Shown: in pieces, positions 50,783 to 58,736 of the stretch
Layout of the letters: each line of letters opens with the position of its first letter
Position numbering within the stretch: position 1 is the first letter of the stretch
From: Clostridia bacterium
Lineage (GTDB): Bacteria; Bacillota; Clostridia; Oscillospirales; Acutalibacteraceae
Assembly (NCBI GenBank): GCA_017467405.1
Contig: JAFTSH010000001.1
Span: forward strand, 479,542 to 543,541
Direction of reading: 5' to 3'
Length of the DNA: 64,000 nt
Program-made: the position numbers and the translations under genes
Notes under the pieces: generated by a model
The model's input: only the letters and a program-made list of their open reading frames with translations
What the model was told of the DNA's origin: nothing
Database searches by the model: none

Positions 50783-51490
50783 TCATCCTTTCTGTCTTTT
50801 GAGAAGTTCGCGCGTTGCCTGAGGCAGACGCAGATAGCTGATTTCAAGTTCGCCGGCCGAAACCGCCTTGCCGTCGTCAAAAAGCCGCTGTGCGACAATC
50901 GCCGTGGCAGAGGCTCTCTGATATATCCTGTCGGGAGCGGGAAGGTTTATCTCGGTGCCGGCTTCCAAACAGTAATTATAGCACAGAATAGCGCCGTCGC
51001 CAACTGCAAAAACAGGTTTTTTTGCATTTTTCAGCTCTTTTTCGAGCTCTTCAAGCGTGATTGCCCTATCCTCGCTCAAACGGTGGAGCTCTCCGTCGGT
51101 GGATTCAAACAGAGCGTTATATACCTGAGAGCACCGTGCGTCCATAGCGGCGCATATGATATAATCCCCGACGGGGGGACGCATCCCTTCGGCAATGGCC
51201 TCAAGGGTCGGAACCGCAACGCAGGGCTTCTGTGTCGCAAAGGCAAGGCCCTTTACCGCCGCAACGCCGATGCGTACACCCGTAAACGAGCCGGGGCCGT
51301 TGTTTACCGCAAAAAGATCAATCTCGCTCGCCGAAAGAGAGCAGCTTTTCAGCATACCGTCAATCATCGGTAAAAGGGTCTGTGAGTGTGTAAGTGCGGT
51401 GTTTATGAAGTATTCCGCCGTTATCTTTCCCGAGTCGAGAATGGCACACGAGGCCGAAACGGCAGTCGAATCAACTGCAAGTATTCGCAT
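50783..51490 (-). CDS. tsaB: tRNA threonylcarbamoyladenosine biosynthesis protein TsaB
   Basis: Non-catalytic partner of TsaD in t6A37 tRNA modification, ASKHA fold. 235 residues with MRILAVDSTAVSASCAIL, THSQTLLPMIDGML, and FAVNNGPGSFTGVRIGVAAVKGLA, the defining TsaB motif. It follows tsaE after three bases. TsaD and TsaC are not in the window. The RBS lies within the tsaE end. Confidence 0.95.
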   Translation of the reverse strand: MRILAVDSTAVSASCAILDSGKITAEYFINTALTHSQTLLPMIDGMLKSCSLSASEIDLFAVNNGPGSFTGVRIGVAAVKGLAFATQKPCVAVPTLEAIAEGMRPPVGDYIICAAMDARCSQVYNALFESTDGELHRLSEDRAITLEELEKELKNAKKPVFAVGDGAILCYNYCLEAGTEINLPAPDRIYQRASATAIVAQRLFDDGKAVSAGELEISYLRLPQATRELLKRQKG

Positions 51491-51493
51491 TGG

Positions 51494-51913
51494 TCAAAAT
51501 CCCTCCGCTGTGATTATGCGCTCGTTTTCGTCGCTGCCGTAAGCAATGCTTACCCTGATGCAGTCGTCGGGTAACGAGTCTTCGATGTTTTCGCTCCATT
51601 CGGTAATCGTGATCCCCATTCCGTCATAGTCGAAAAATCCCGTCGACCAGAGATCCTCGGGGGAGGTTATGCGGTACATATCAAAATGGAAAATATCAAA
51701 TTTTCCGCCCGTGTACTCGTGAACGAGAGCAAAGGTAGGGGAGGTGACCTCGCCGTCAAAGCCGAGTGCCTTGGCGAAGCCTCTTACGAAGGCCGTCTTT
51801 CCTGCACCAAGCCCGCCGAAAAGGGCAACGAATGAGGTTGCGCCGCAAATAGCCGCCACGGCAGCGCCCGCCGCTTCGGTTTCATCGGGTGAACGTGTCA
51901 CGAATTTCAGCAT
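51494..51913 (-). CDS. tsaE: tRNA threonylcarbamoyladenosine biosynthesis ATPase TsaE
   Basis: ATPase that resets the TsaBD complex during t6A synthesis. 139 residues with P-loop LFGGLGAGKTAFVRGFAKALG, TSPTFALVHEY, FHFDMYRI, and ITITEWSENI. The start at 51913 is set by GGAGG; a longer frame reads into the RBS region. First gene of tsaE-tsaB-rpiB-upp; promoter 51943-51971, divergent from the RodA/FtsW gene. Confidence 0.95.
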   Translation of the reverse strand: MLKFVTRSPDETEAAGAAVAAICGATSFVALFGGLGAGKTAFVRGFAKALGFDGEVTSPTFALVHEYTGGKFDIFHFDMYRITSPEDLWSTGFFDYDGMGITITEWSENIEDSLPDDCIRVSIAYGSDENERIITAEGF

Positions 51914-51942
51914 TCCGTCTCCTCCTTGCATCATTCCTTAAC

Positions 51943-51971
51943 AGTATATCACACAAATCGCGATAATTAAA
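51943..51971 (-). promoter_or_regulatory. Candidate promoter of tsaE operon
   Basis: Minus strand: -35 TTTAAT (51966-51971), 17-base spacer, -10 TATACT (51943-51948). Confidence 0.5.
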
Positions 51972-51982
51972 GGCATTTCGGC

Positions 51983-52011
51983 TTGAAATATAACCTTTTT
52001 TAAATTATAAT
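51983..52011 (+). promoter_or_regulatory. Sigma-A promoter of RodA/FtsW gene
   Basis: -35 TTGAAA (51983-51988), 17-base spacer, perfect -10 TATAAT (52006-52011), 30 bases before the start. Confidence 0.75.
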
Positions 52012-52041
52012 GGTATCAGCAAGAAAAAGGAGGCGGTATGA

Positions 52042-53178
52042 ATGGGTAAAATATTCGGTGCAATAGCCGACTATATCCGAGAAACGGACAAGCTTTTGCT
52101 CGGTCTGTGCCTTGCCGCGTCCCTTTACGGAAGCTTCGTTATCCTGTCTGCCACCGCCTATACGGGAAGCTCCAGACAGTTCTACGTTCAGCTTGCCGCC
52201 GTCGGTATCGGAATTGCCGCCGCCGTGGTCGTGTCGCTGTTTGATTATGCGAAGCTGGTGCGGCTCTGGCCGCTCATAGTCGTTGTGGCCGTCGGACTCG
52301 TTATGTTGACCTTCTGGTTCGGCTACACTCCCGAGGGCTCGGACGACTCGGCCTGGCTTCTCCTTCCCGGCGGAATGAGCTTTCAGCCCTCAGAGCTGCT
52401 CAAGATCGCTTTTGCGATGACCTATGCCAAGCACGTCAGCCTGCTTCGCGAGGCCGACGTTTCAAAGTTCAGAAACGTCGTGCTCCTTGCCGTACACGGC
52501 GTTGCCCCCTGCGGACTTATTATGTGGCAGGGCGACGACGGCTCGGCCCTTATTCTTGCAATAATTTTTATATGTATGTTCTTTGCCTGCGGAATAAAGC
52601 TCCGCTATTTTGCAATCGGCGCTTCGGTGCTTGCCGTCGCGTCCCCGATCCTTTGGTTCCGCTTTATCCCTACCTGGCAGAAGAACCGTATACTGATCCT
52701 TTTCGACCACGAGCTTGATCCTCTCGGAATGGGCTGGCAGCAGGGACAGTCGGTTGCCGCAATGGCGTCGGGCGGATTCTTCGGCGAGGGATATATGAAG
52801 GGAAGCTACACCCAGAGCGGACTCGTACCCAAGGGCTACAACGACTTCATTTTCGCCTCAATAGGGGAGGAATTAGGCTTCGTCGGCGCCTTTATCGCCG
52901 TGGCGCTCCTGCTTGCCATCTGCCTGCGAATTCTCTGGATAGCCAAAAATTCGCGCGACCGTATGGGCATGATAATCTGCGCCGGTATCTTCGCGATGTT
53001 CTTTGCGCAAACCCTCGTAAACATCGGAATGTGCCTCTATCTTTTCCCCGTCGTAGGCGTAACCCTGCCCTTCTTCAGCGCGGGCGGCACCTCGCTCGTG
53101 TGTTTGTACATCGGCGTCGGTCTTGTGCTCAGTGTCTTTAAGCACCGCAACAAGCGCGTCCTGACGATAGGCGGTTAA
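52042..53178 (+). CDS. RodA/FtsW/SpoVE-family peptidoglycan glycosyltransferase
   Basis: SEDS-family polymerase of lipid II, 378 residues, about ten TM segments. Conserved landmarks: the extracellular-loop SFQPSELLKIAFAM, MWQGDDGSALILAIIF (RodA-type QPDxGTA replaced), LGMGWQQGQSVAAMASGGFFGEGY, GYNDFIFASIGEELGFVGA (usual HTDFIFA), and GVTLPFFSAGGTSLVCLYIGVGL. The arrangement is nearest RodA, but the HTD to YND change and loss of the proline in QPD make it a divergent copy. Monocistronic with its own promoter and terminator; no penicillin-binding partner adjacent. Confidence 0.9.
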   Translation: MGKIFGAIADYIRETDKLLLGLCLAASLYGSFVILSATAYTGSSRQFYVQLAAVGIGIAAAVVVSLFDYAKLVRLWPLIVVVAVGLVMLTFWFGYTPEGSDDSAWLLLPGGMSFQPSELLKIAFAMTYAKHVSLLREADVSKFRNVVLLAVHGVAPCGLIMWQGDDGSALILAIIFICMFFACGIKLRYFAIGASVLAVASPILWFRFIPTWQKNRILILFDHELDPLGMGWQQGQSVAAMASGGFFGEGYMKGSYTQSGLVPKGYNDFIFASIGEELGFVGAFIAVALLLAICLRILWIAKNSRDRMGMIICAGIFAMFFAQTLVNIGMCLYLFPVVGVTLPFFSAGGTSLVCLYIGVGLVLSVFKHRNKRVLTIGG

Positions 53179-53200
53179 ACGCTTGATAATCAACAGATAA

Positions 53201-53243
53201 AAAATTCCCCGACAGCGGCTTTTTCGCCCGTCGGGGATTTTCG
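53201..53243. terminator. Bidirectional terminator, RodA/FtsW / S41 peptidase
   Basis: An 8-bp GC-rich core stem (53206-53213 with 53230-53237), with A- and T-rich flanks extending the pairing. Confidence 0.8.
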
Positions 53244-53244
53244 T

Positions 53245-54465
53245 TTATTTACTTGAACTCGAATTATCGTCGGTTTCTTCGATCGCGGTCAATGCGTTAA
53301 ACGCCGCCTGAAGCTGAGGATCCTCGTCGTAGGTCAAAAGGTAGAAGCGCTTTTTGGCGTTGTCGTTGAGAATTACGGTTGTGTTGGGAAGTACGCCGAC
53401 CTCGTGGTATCTGCCCGACATCGGAGTGCTGATATACGCAACGGTAAACTGAACCTCGCTGCCGTCCGACAGGGTAAAGGTGCGCTGCATGATTCCCTTT
53501 CCGTAGGTCGTCTCACCGATAAGCTGACCTGCGTGCGAGTCCTTGATGCAGGCTGCGAAAAGCTCTGCGGCACTCGCGGTGTTTTCGTCGATCAGTACCG
53601 CCAGCGGAAGCTCAATACAGACGGAGTCTGATTTGAACTCCTCCTTGGTGCCGTCTGAGTATTCGGCGGTGTAGAGCACGCCTTCGGGGAGAACGTAATC
53701 GAGCATCTCTCTGACAGCGGGGACCGAACCGCCCGAATTGTGCCTGAGGTCAAAGACGATTCCGCTTACACCCGATTCGACGAAGGATTTAACCGCCGTC
53801 TTGAACTGCTCGACCGAAGCGGTGTTAAAGCCCGAGATGCGTACGACGCCGACGTCCTGAATGGTGTAGCTCGTGACGCTCATAAACTCGTACTCGGAAA
53901 CGGTCAGGTAAAAGTCGAGATATTTACCCTCGCGCGAAACCGTGACGGTATAGGTAACACCCTTGTTGCCCACCATTTCAGACATCAGAGCCTGACCTTC
54001 CTCGGTAAGCACGTCGGTCTGATTGATCATTACGATCACGTCACCCTTGAGAAGTCCCGCCGTGTCGGCAGAGGATCCCTTGTGAACGAGCGTTACGTAA
54101 GGTAAACCCGTGTCGGGATGAACGATATAGGTTATTCCGATTCCGACCGCCTTGCCGTTGTAGGAGTCGGTATTGGTCTGGGTGTCCGAGACGGGGATGT
54201 ACTGAGCGTATTTATCTCCGAGACCGTCGATGTAACCCGAGATCAGACTGTCGGTCAGCTCGGTTTCGTTGATCTCTCCGATATAATGCTGCTTGATAAG
54301 CTGTTCGACCTCGCCGAGCTTGGCGTAGGTCGCCTGCGTATCGGCAACGCTTTCAAGCTGCTTGTTGTACATACGCCACGAAACGCTCATAGTAATCGTA
54401 AAGGTGAGCGTAATGGCGATGAGCAAAAACGCAATTGCCGATCCGAGGGGTATCTTTTTATTCAT
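53245..54465 (-). CDS. S41-family C-terminal processing peptidase (CtpA-like)
   Basis: Membrane-anchored serine/lysine protease of 406 residues: N-terminal signal-anchor (IPLGSAIAFLLIAITLTFTITM), helical segment, PDZ domain (GIGITYIVHPDTGLPYV, GSSADTAGLLKGDVIVMI), and tail-specific protease core with DLRHNSGGSV, catalytic Ser in DENTASAAELFAA and Lys in GETTYGKGIMQ. Ends in a polar Ser-rich tail. ATG 54465 follows AAGGA. Last gene of the PucR-ftsE-ftsX-M23 operon; Ctp proteases process or regulate envelope hydrolases, which fits the preceding M23 gene. Confidence 0.93.
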   Translation of the reverse strand: MNKKIPLGSAIAFLLIAITLTFTITMSVSWRMYNKQLESVADTQATYAKLGEVEQLIKQHYIGEINETELTDSLISGYIDGLGDKYAQYIPVSDTQTNTDSYNGKAVGIGITYIVHPDTGLPYVTLVHKGSSADTAGLLKGDVIVMINQTDVLTEEGQALMSEMVGNKGVTYTVTVSREGKYLDFYLTVSEYEFMSVTSYTIQDVGVVRISGFNTASVEQFKTAVKSFVESGVSGIVFDLRHNSGGSVPAVREMLDYVLPEGVLYTAEYSDGTKEEFKSDSVCIELPLAVLIDENTASAAELFAACIKDSHAGQLIGETTYGKGIMQRTFTLSDGSEVQFTVAYISTPMSGRYHEVGVLPNTTVILNDNAKKRFYLLTYDEDPQLQAAFNALTAIEETDDNSSSSK

Positions 54466-54510
54466 TGAATTCCTTCTTCGCAAAGACCCGTTAAAAAACG
54501 AAGGTCCGTG

Positions 54511-55689
54511 TTATGAGAAATAGTTCATGGGGTTGGTGACCGAGCCGTTGATACGGATCTCAAAGTGCAGATGCGGTCCCGACGAGTTACCCGTCGAGCC
54601 GACGTATCCGATGACCTGACCGGCCGCTACGACGTCTCCCTTCTTGACGATTATCTTACTGCAGTGACCGTACAGGGTGGCGTAGGTTTTGCCGTCCTTG
54701 GCGCCGTGGTTTATGGTAATGTAAATGCCGTAACCGTTGTTCTTGTTGCCTGCAAGGGTAACGACTCCGGCAGCCGCGGCTACGATCTCCTTACCGTAGA
54801 TACCGCTGCTTGAAATGTCGATTCCTGCGTGCTTGGGACGCGTGGCGGTCTTATAACCGGACGAGAGCTTGTAATAACCGGGAACCGGCCATACGAAGTC
54901 ATCACCGCTGTAAATGAGACCTCCGGAGGATTGAGTAGCCTTTTTGATCTCTTCCTCGAGCTCATCCTTGGCTTTCTGCGCTTCCTCGCTGTCCTCAACG
55001 AGTTCGGTTTCCTGATCGTGCAGATTGCCGATAAGCGACTCAAGCTCCACGAGCTCCTTTTCAAGCTCGACCTGTTTTGCGGCAAGCGATTTCTGTGCCT
55101 TGTCAAGCGACTTTTTCTTGGCATCGATCGAAGCTTTTGCGGCGGCGATCTTCGCGTGCTCCTCTTTGAGAGCGTCGAGCATGGCGTTGTCCTTTTCACT
55201 GACCTTTTTCACAAGCTCTGACTTGTAAAGATAGTCCGCAAAATCGTCGGCGCTGAGCAGCATACCGAGATAGGACTGATCGCCGGTCATATACATCGCC
55301 TTGATGCGATCCTTGAAGTTGCCGAGCTGGCTTTCGAAAACAGCTGTAGCCTCCTGAAGCTGAGCCTCAATGGCGGGTATCTCGGCGTTGAGGGTGCGCA
55401 CCTGATCGTTGTATACGTCTATCTGATCCTGTGCGTTATTGATCTTGTCAAGAAGCGTCGTTTTGATGGCTTCCTTGTTGGCAATGTCTTCTTTGAGCTT
55501 TGCAAGCTTCTTTTCGATCTCCTTCTGCTCCTTGTTAAGCTGATTGAGCTCGTTTTGCATATCGCTGAGGCTTGAAGCGCCGGCGTCGATGTCTCCGCCG
55601 ATAACGGGGGAGCAGCAGAGAAGTGCGACGGCAAGGAAGAAAGCGACAATCGCGACCGCGCGGCTTTTACCTATTTTAAGTGATCGCAT
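54511..55689 (-). CDS. Coiled-coil M23 (LytM) peptidoglycan endopeptidase, EnvC/PcsB-like
   Basis: Secreted wall hydrolase or activator of 392 residues. Signal peptide at 8-32; long coiled coil (about 38-250, rich in Lys/Glu heptads: LNQLNKEQKEIEKKLAKLKEDI); C-terminal LytM domain with all zinc/catalytic residues (HAGIDISSS, YGHCSKI, GPHLHFEI). The intact zinc site indicates an active endopeptidase, unlike E. coli EnvC. It overlaps ftsX by 14 bases: FtsEX is known to drive such coiled-coil hydrolases (PcsB, CwlO, EnvC) allosterically. Confidence 0.94.
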   Translation of the reverse strand: MRSLKIGKSRAVAIVAFFLAVALLCCSPVIGGDIDAGASSLSDMQNELNQLNKEQKEIEKKLAKLKEDIANKEAIKTTLLDKINNAQDQIDVYNDQVRTLNAEIPAIEAQLQEATAVFESQLGNFKDRIKAMYMTGDQSYLGMLLSADDFADYLYKSELVKKVSEKDNAMLDALKEEHAKIAAAKASIDAKKKSLDKAQKSLAAKQVELEKELVELESLIGNLHDQETELVEDSEEAQKAKDELEEEIKKATQSSGGLIYSGDDFVWPVPGYYKLSSGYKTATRPKHAGIDISSSGIYGKEIVAAAAGVVTLAGNKNNGYGIYITINHGAKDGKTYATLYGHCSKIIVKKGDVVAAGQVIGYVGSTGNSSGPHLHFEIRINGSVTNPMNYFS

Positions 55690-56590
55690 TGAATTCGCTC
55701 CCTTCGTGTCTGAGATATTTGCTCATCGAAATAAGGCTGGCGATAACGCCCGTGACCGCACCCATAAGCATGAAGCCGAGCAGCATCTTGATAGCAAAAT
55801 CAGAGAAGGGTACGACGGTCATACCGAAGGATTTTTCAATTGAAGCGGTAGAAGCCTTATAGATGAAATAGAGAAGTCCCGTGCTGATTGCGCCGGAAAT
55901 AATTCCGAGCAGCATTCCTTCGATCATAAACGGAACGCGTATAAACGAGTCGGTTGCGCCGACAGCCTTCATAATGTTTATCTCGCGCTTGCGGCTGAAC
56001 ATGGTGATGCGTATGGTGTTGGCAACTATCGCGACCGAGATAACGAAGAGTAGTGCAACGATCCAGAAGCCGGCATTGTTTATCATGCTTCTGATGGAGT
56101 TGAGCTTCGCGGCAATGTCGCGCTGCTCGTTGATGTGTGTGACACCCTGCACCTTCTCGATTGCGAGAACCGTGCTGTCAAACTGCTCAAGGTCCTCAAA
56201 GGTGACCTGTGCAGCGTTGGGGAGGGGGTTATCGTCCTCAAGATAGTCGAGAAGAGCGGCGTAATCGCTGCCGAGAACCTCCTTCTGACGCTCAAGACCC
56301 TCTGCCTTTGAAATAAAGACGGCGTCCTTGACGTTGTCCATATCGGCGATGGTCGTCGTTACGATCTGTGCCTGCTCGTCGGTCATCTCGTCGGAGTAGA
56401 AGACGACGATCGCGTTCTGATCCTGGAGGGATCCGAGTGCGGTGTCGACGTTTACCGAAAGCAGGATCGCAACGCCCATCATTACCATGCAGGCGAGAAG
56501 CACACCGACCGAAGCGAGGGACATGAATCGGTGTACCCAGACGTTCTTAAAGCCTTCACCGATGAGGTAACGGATACTTGAAAGCTTCAT
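55676..56590 (-). CDS. ftsX: Cell-division ABC transporter permease FtsX
   Basis: Membrane half of the FtsEX mechanotransmitter that controls wall hydrolases. 304 residues: N-terminal cytosolic stretch SSIRYLIGEGFKNVWVHRFMS, TM1, a large extracytoplasmic loop (about 45-165, with VVFYSDEMTDEQ), and three C-terminal TM helices with RITMFSRKREINIMKAVGATDSFIRVPFMIEG, the FtsX core. It overlaps ftsE by 4 bases and the M23 gene by 14. Confidence 0.96.
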   Translation of the reverse strand: MKLSSIRYLIGEGFKNVWVHRFMSLASVGVLLACMVMMGVAILLSVNVDTALGSLQDQNAIVVFYSDEMTDEQAQIVTTTIADMDNVKDAVFISKAEGLERQKEVLGSDYAALLDYLEDDNPLPNAAQVTFEDLEQFDSTVLAIEKVQGVTHINEQRDIAAKLNSIRSMINNAGFWIVALLFVISVAIVANTIRITMFSRKREINIMKAVGATDSFIRVPFMIEGMLLGIISGAISTGLLYFIYKASTASIEKSFGMTVVPFSDFAIKMLLGFMLMGAVTGVIASLISMSKYLRHEGSEFNAIT

Positions 56591-57441
56591 CGTGCGGCAC
56601 CTCCGTTTCCGTTGTCGGCAACGACGGTACCGTGCTCGATCATGATTACCCTTCGTCCGAAGTCGCGCACGAGCTGATGCTCGTGGGTGACCATTATTAC
56701 GGTCGTGCCTCTGCGGTTGATCTCGGACAGAAGCTCGACGATCTCATAGGACATATTGGGGTCGACGTTACCGGTAGGCTCGTCGGCGATTATCATGGCG
56801 GGATTGTTTACGAGCGCACGGGCAAGGCCTACGCGCTGCTGCTCACCGCCCGAAAGCTCGGTGGGAAGGTTGCGCGCCTTGTCGCCCAGACCGACGATGT
56901 TGAGAGCGTAGGATACCCTCTTGCGGATCGAACGGGTAGAAGCGCCCGTAACGCGCATTGCAAAGGCCACGTTCTCAAAGACGGTCATCGAGGGGATGAG
57001 TCTGAAGTCCTGGAAAACGATGCCCATCGTACGGCGAAGCTTGGGAACGTCGCGTCTGCGGATGGACGACATACGGTAGCCGTTGACCACGATCTCGCCG
57101 GCGTTGGGCGACTCCTCGTGGGTAAGCAGCTTGATAAAGGTACTCTTACCTGCACCCGAAGCACCGACGACGAAGACGAATTCTCCCTTGTGGATCTTCA
57201 GGTTGACGTCGCTGAGGGCGTGGGTGCCGTTGTCGTAGACCTTGTACACGCCCCTGAACTCAATGAGGGGCTGCTGCGAAGCCGTTACCGCTGCGGGAAC
57301 AGGCTGTGGCGCAGGCGGGGGAGCGGGCTGTACGGGGACGGTCGGTTCTTCCGACGCAAAGCTGCCCATGATAAGATCCTCAGCCGATGCGGCAGGAGGG
57401 GTAACGGGCGTGTCTGTGCCGGTATTAAAAATATCGTTCAC
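56587..57441 (-). CDS. ftsE: Cell-division ATP-binding protein FtsE with N-terminal extension
   Basis: ABC ATPase of the FtsEX complex. 284 residues against the usual 225-230: residues 1-58 are an extra Pro/Ala/Val-rich tail (PVQPAPPPAPQPVPAAV). The ABC domain has IEFRGVYKVYDNGTHAL, Walker A VGASGAGKSTF, signature ELSGGEQQRVGLARAL, Walker B MIIADEPTGNVDP and the switch TVIMVTHEHQLV. No internal ATG with RBS matches the domain start, so the tail is probably translated. Sixteen bases after the PucR-type regulator gene. Confidence 0.95.
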   Translation of the reverse strand: MNDIFNTGTDTPVTPPAASAEDLIMGSFASEEPTVPVQPAPPPAPQPVPAAVTASQQPLIEFRGVYKVYDNGTHALSDVNLKIHKGEFVFVVGASGAGKSTFIKLLTHEESPNAGEIVVNGYRMSSIRRRDVPKLRRTMGIVFQDFRLIPSMTVFENVAFAMRVTGASTRSIRKRVSYALNIVGLGDKARNLPTELSGGEQQRVGLARALVNNPAMIIADEPTGNVDPNMSYEIVELLSEINRRGTTVIMVTHEHQLVRDFGRRVIMIEHGTVVADNGNGGAAR

Positions 57442-57457
57442 GTGAAAAACTCCTGTA

Positions 57458-58546
57458 TTAGTATTTCACCGGCTTGGAGTCAAGATACTTCCTGACCATA
57501 AGCGCGATCTTGAAAACGATGGCGTGATCGAATTCGCGCAGATCAAGTCCGGTGATCTTTTTGATCTTTTCAAGTCTGTACACCAGGGTGTTGCGGTGTA
57601 CGAAAAGCTTTCTGGACGTCTCAGAAACGTTGAGGTTGTTGTCGAAGAAATGCTTGATGGTAAAGAGGGTCTCCTGATCGAGATTTTCGATGGTGCCCTG
57701 CTTGAATACCTCCCTGAGGAAGGACTCGCAAAGGGTGGTGGGAAGCTGATAGATCAGCCTTCCGATTCCGAGGCTGTTGTAGCTTACGATCTGCTGCTCG
57801 TTGTCAAAGACCTTACCGACCTCGAGGGAGATCTGAGCCTCCTTGAAGGAGCGCGCAAGATCCTTGATCTCGGTAACGACGGTGCCGATACCGACGATCG
57901 AGTGGGTAAAGAATTCGCCCGACAGGGTATCGACGATGGACTGAGCCAGCTTTTCAAGCGCAGAGGTATCGTAGTTGAGGGGCATTTCCTTGATAAGAAC
58001 GATGTCCCTCTCGTTGACGTTAATTATGAAATCCTTGGTCTTGTCGGGGAAGAGATTCTGGAGTATCTCGTAAGCCGACACCTCATTGTGAGAGGTGATG
58101 CGGATAAGAATAGCGGCGCGCTGAACGTCGGCGTTGAAGCGCAGCTTTCTTGAGCGCAGATAGATATCTCCCGGCAGAATGTTGTCGAGAATGACGTTCT
58201 TGAGGAAGTTTACCTTGTCGTACTTCTCGTCGTAGTACTCCTTGATGTTGCACAGGGAAATGGCGAGAATGGAGGCGTAACGGGAGGCCTCCTCGTCGGT
58301 TCCCTCGACGAAGATGATGTACTCACTGTACTGAGCGGGCGAGAGGGTCTTGAAGGTAAAGCCTGCGTTGCGCAGAAGTCCGTCGGCGGAATGATTTACG
58401 TCCATGACCTCAACACCCATAACCTCACCGATCCTGCCGAGCTCACTGCAGGCGATGACGATAGAGTTCTCGTCAACAACGCCGATTGTCCTGTTGATGC
58501 AGCTGCGCATCTGATGGACGATTCCCTGAAAAAGTCTGTTTGACAT
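57458..58546 (-). CDS. PucR/CdaR-type helix-turn-helix regulator
   Basis: 362-residue transcription factor. The C-terminal 60 residues are the PucR HTH (HTH_30): FDNNLNVSETSRKLFVHRNTLVYRLEKIKKITGLDLR. The middle (about 130-270) resembles the degenerate GGDEF-like domain of CdaR/PucR regulators; the N-terminal 120 residues look like a sensory domain (MRSCINRTIGVVDENSIVIACSELGRIGEVMG). Family members usually sense sugar diacids or purines. Here it is the first gene of an ftsEX operon, and no catabolic gene is adjacent. Promoter 58624-58652. Autoregulation of the operon is plausible. Confidence 0.88.
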   Translation of the reverse strand: MSNRLFQGIVHQMRSCINRTIGVVDENSIVIACSELGRIGEVMGVEVMDVNHSADGLLRNAGFTFKTLSPAQYSEYIIFVEGTDEEASRYASILAISLCNIKEYYDEKYDKVNFLKNVILDNILPGDIYLRSRKLRFNADVQRAAILIRITSHNEVSAYEILQNLFPDKTKDFIINVNERDIVLIKEMPLNYDTSALEKLAQSIVDTLSGEFFTHSIVGIGTVVTEIKDLARSFKEAQISLEVGKVFDNEQQIVSYNSLGIGRLIYQLPTTLCESFLREVFKQGTIENLDQETLFTIKHFFDNNLNVSETSRKLFVHRNTLVYRLEKIKKITGLDLREFDHAIVFKIALMVRKYLDSKPVKY

Positions 58547-58623
58547 TTTAGTCCCCTCCGAAAAAAAGAGTTATGATTTGCCGCACACGAATAGGTGACG
58601 GGGTATTTTGCCTATACAGCGTT

Positions 58624-58652
58624 ATAATACCATAAACGGCACGGGATTTCAA
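58624..58652 (-). promoter_or_regulatory. Sigma-A promoter of the PucR-ftsEX operon
   Basis: Minus strand: -35 TTGAAA (58647-58652), 17-base spacer, -10 TATTAT (58624-58629). It is the only good promoter upstream of the five-gene operon. Confidence 0.75.
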
Positions 58653-58680
58653 GACTTTTGACGATTTGCCGTCACAATTG

Positions 58681-58722
58681 TGGCAAAAAAAGAAAAGCCT
58701 TCCCGGCAAAAGAGAAGGCTTT
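58681..58722 (-). terminator. Terminator of solute-binding gene 2
   Basis: A 9-bp stem (58694-58702 with 58714-58722) followed on the minus strand by TTCTTTTTTT, 15 bases beyond the stop. Confidence 0.9.
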
Positions 58723-58736
58723 GAAATTAAATTGTA

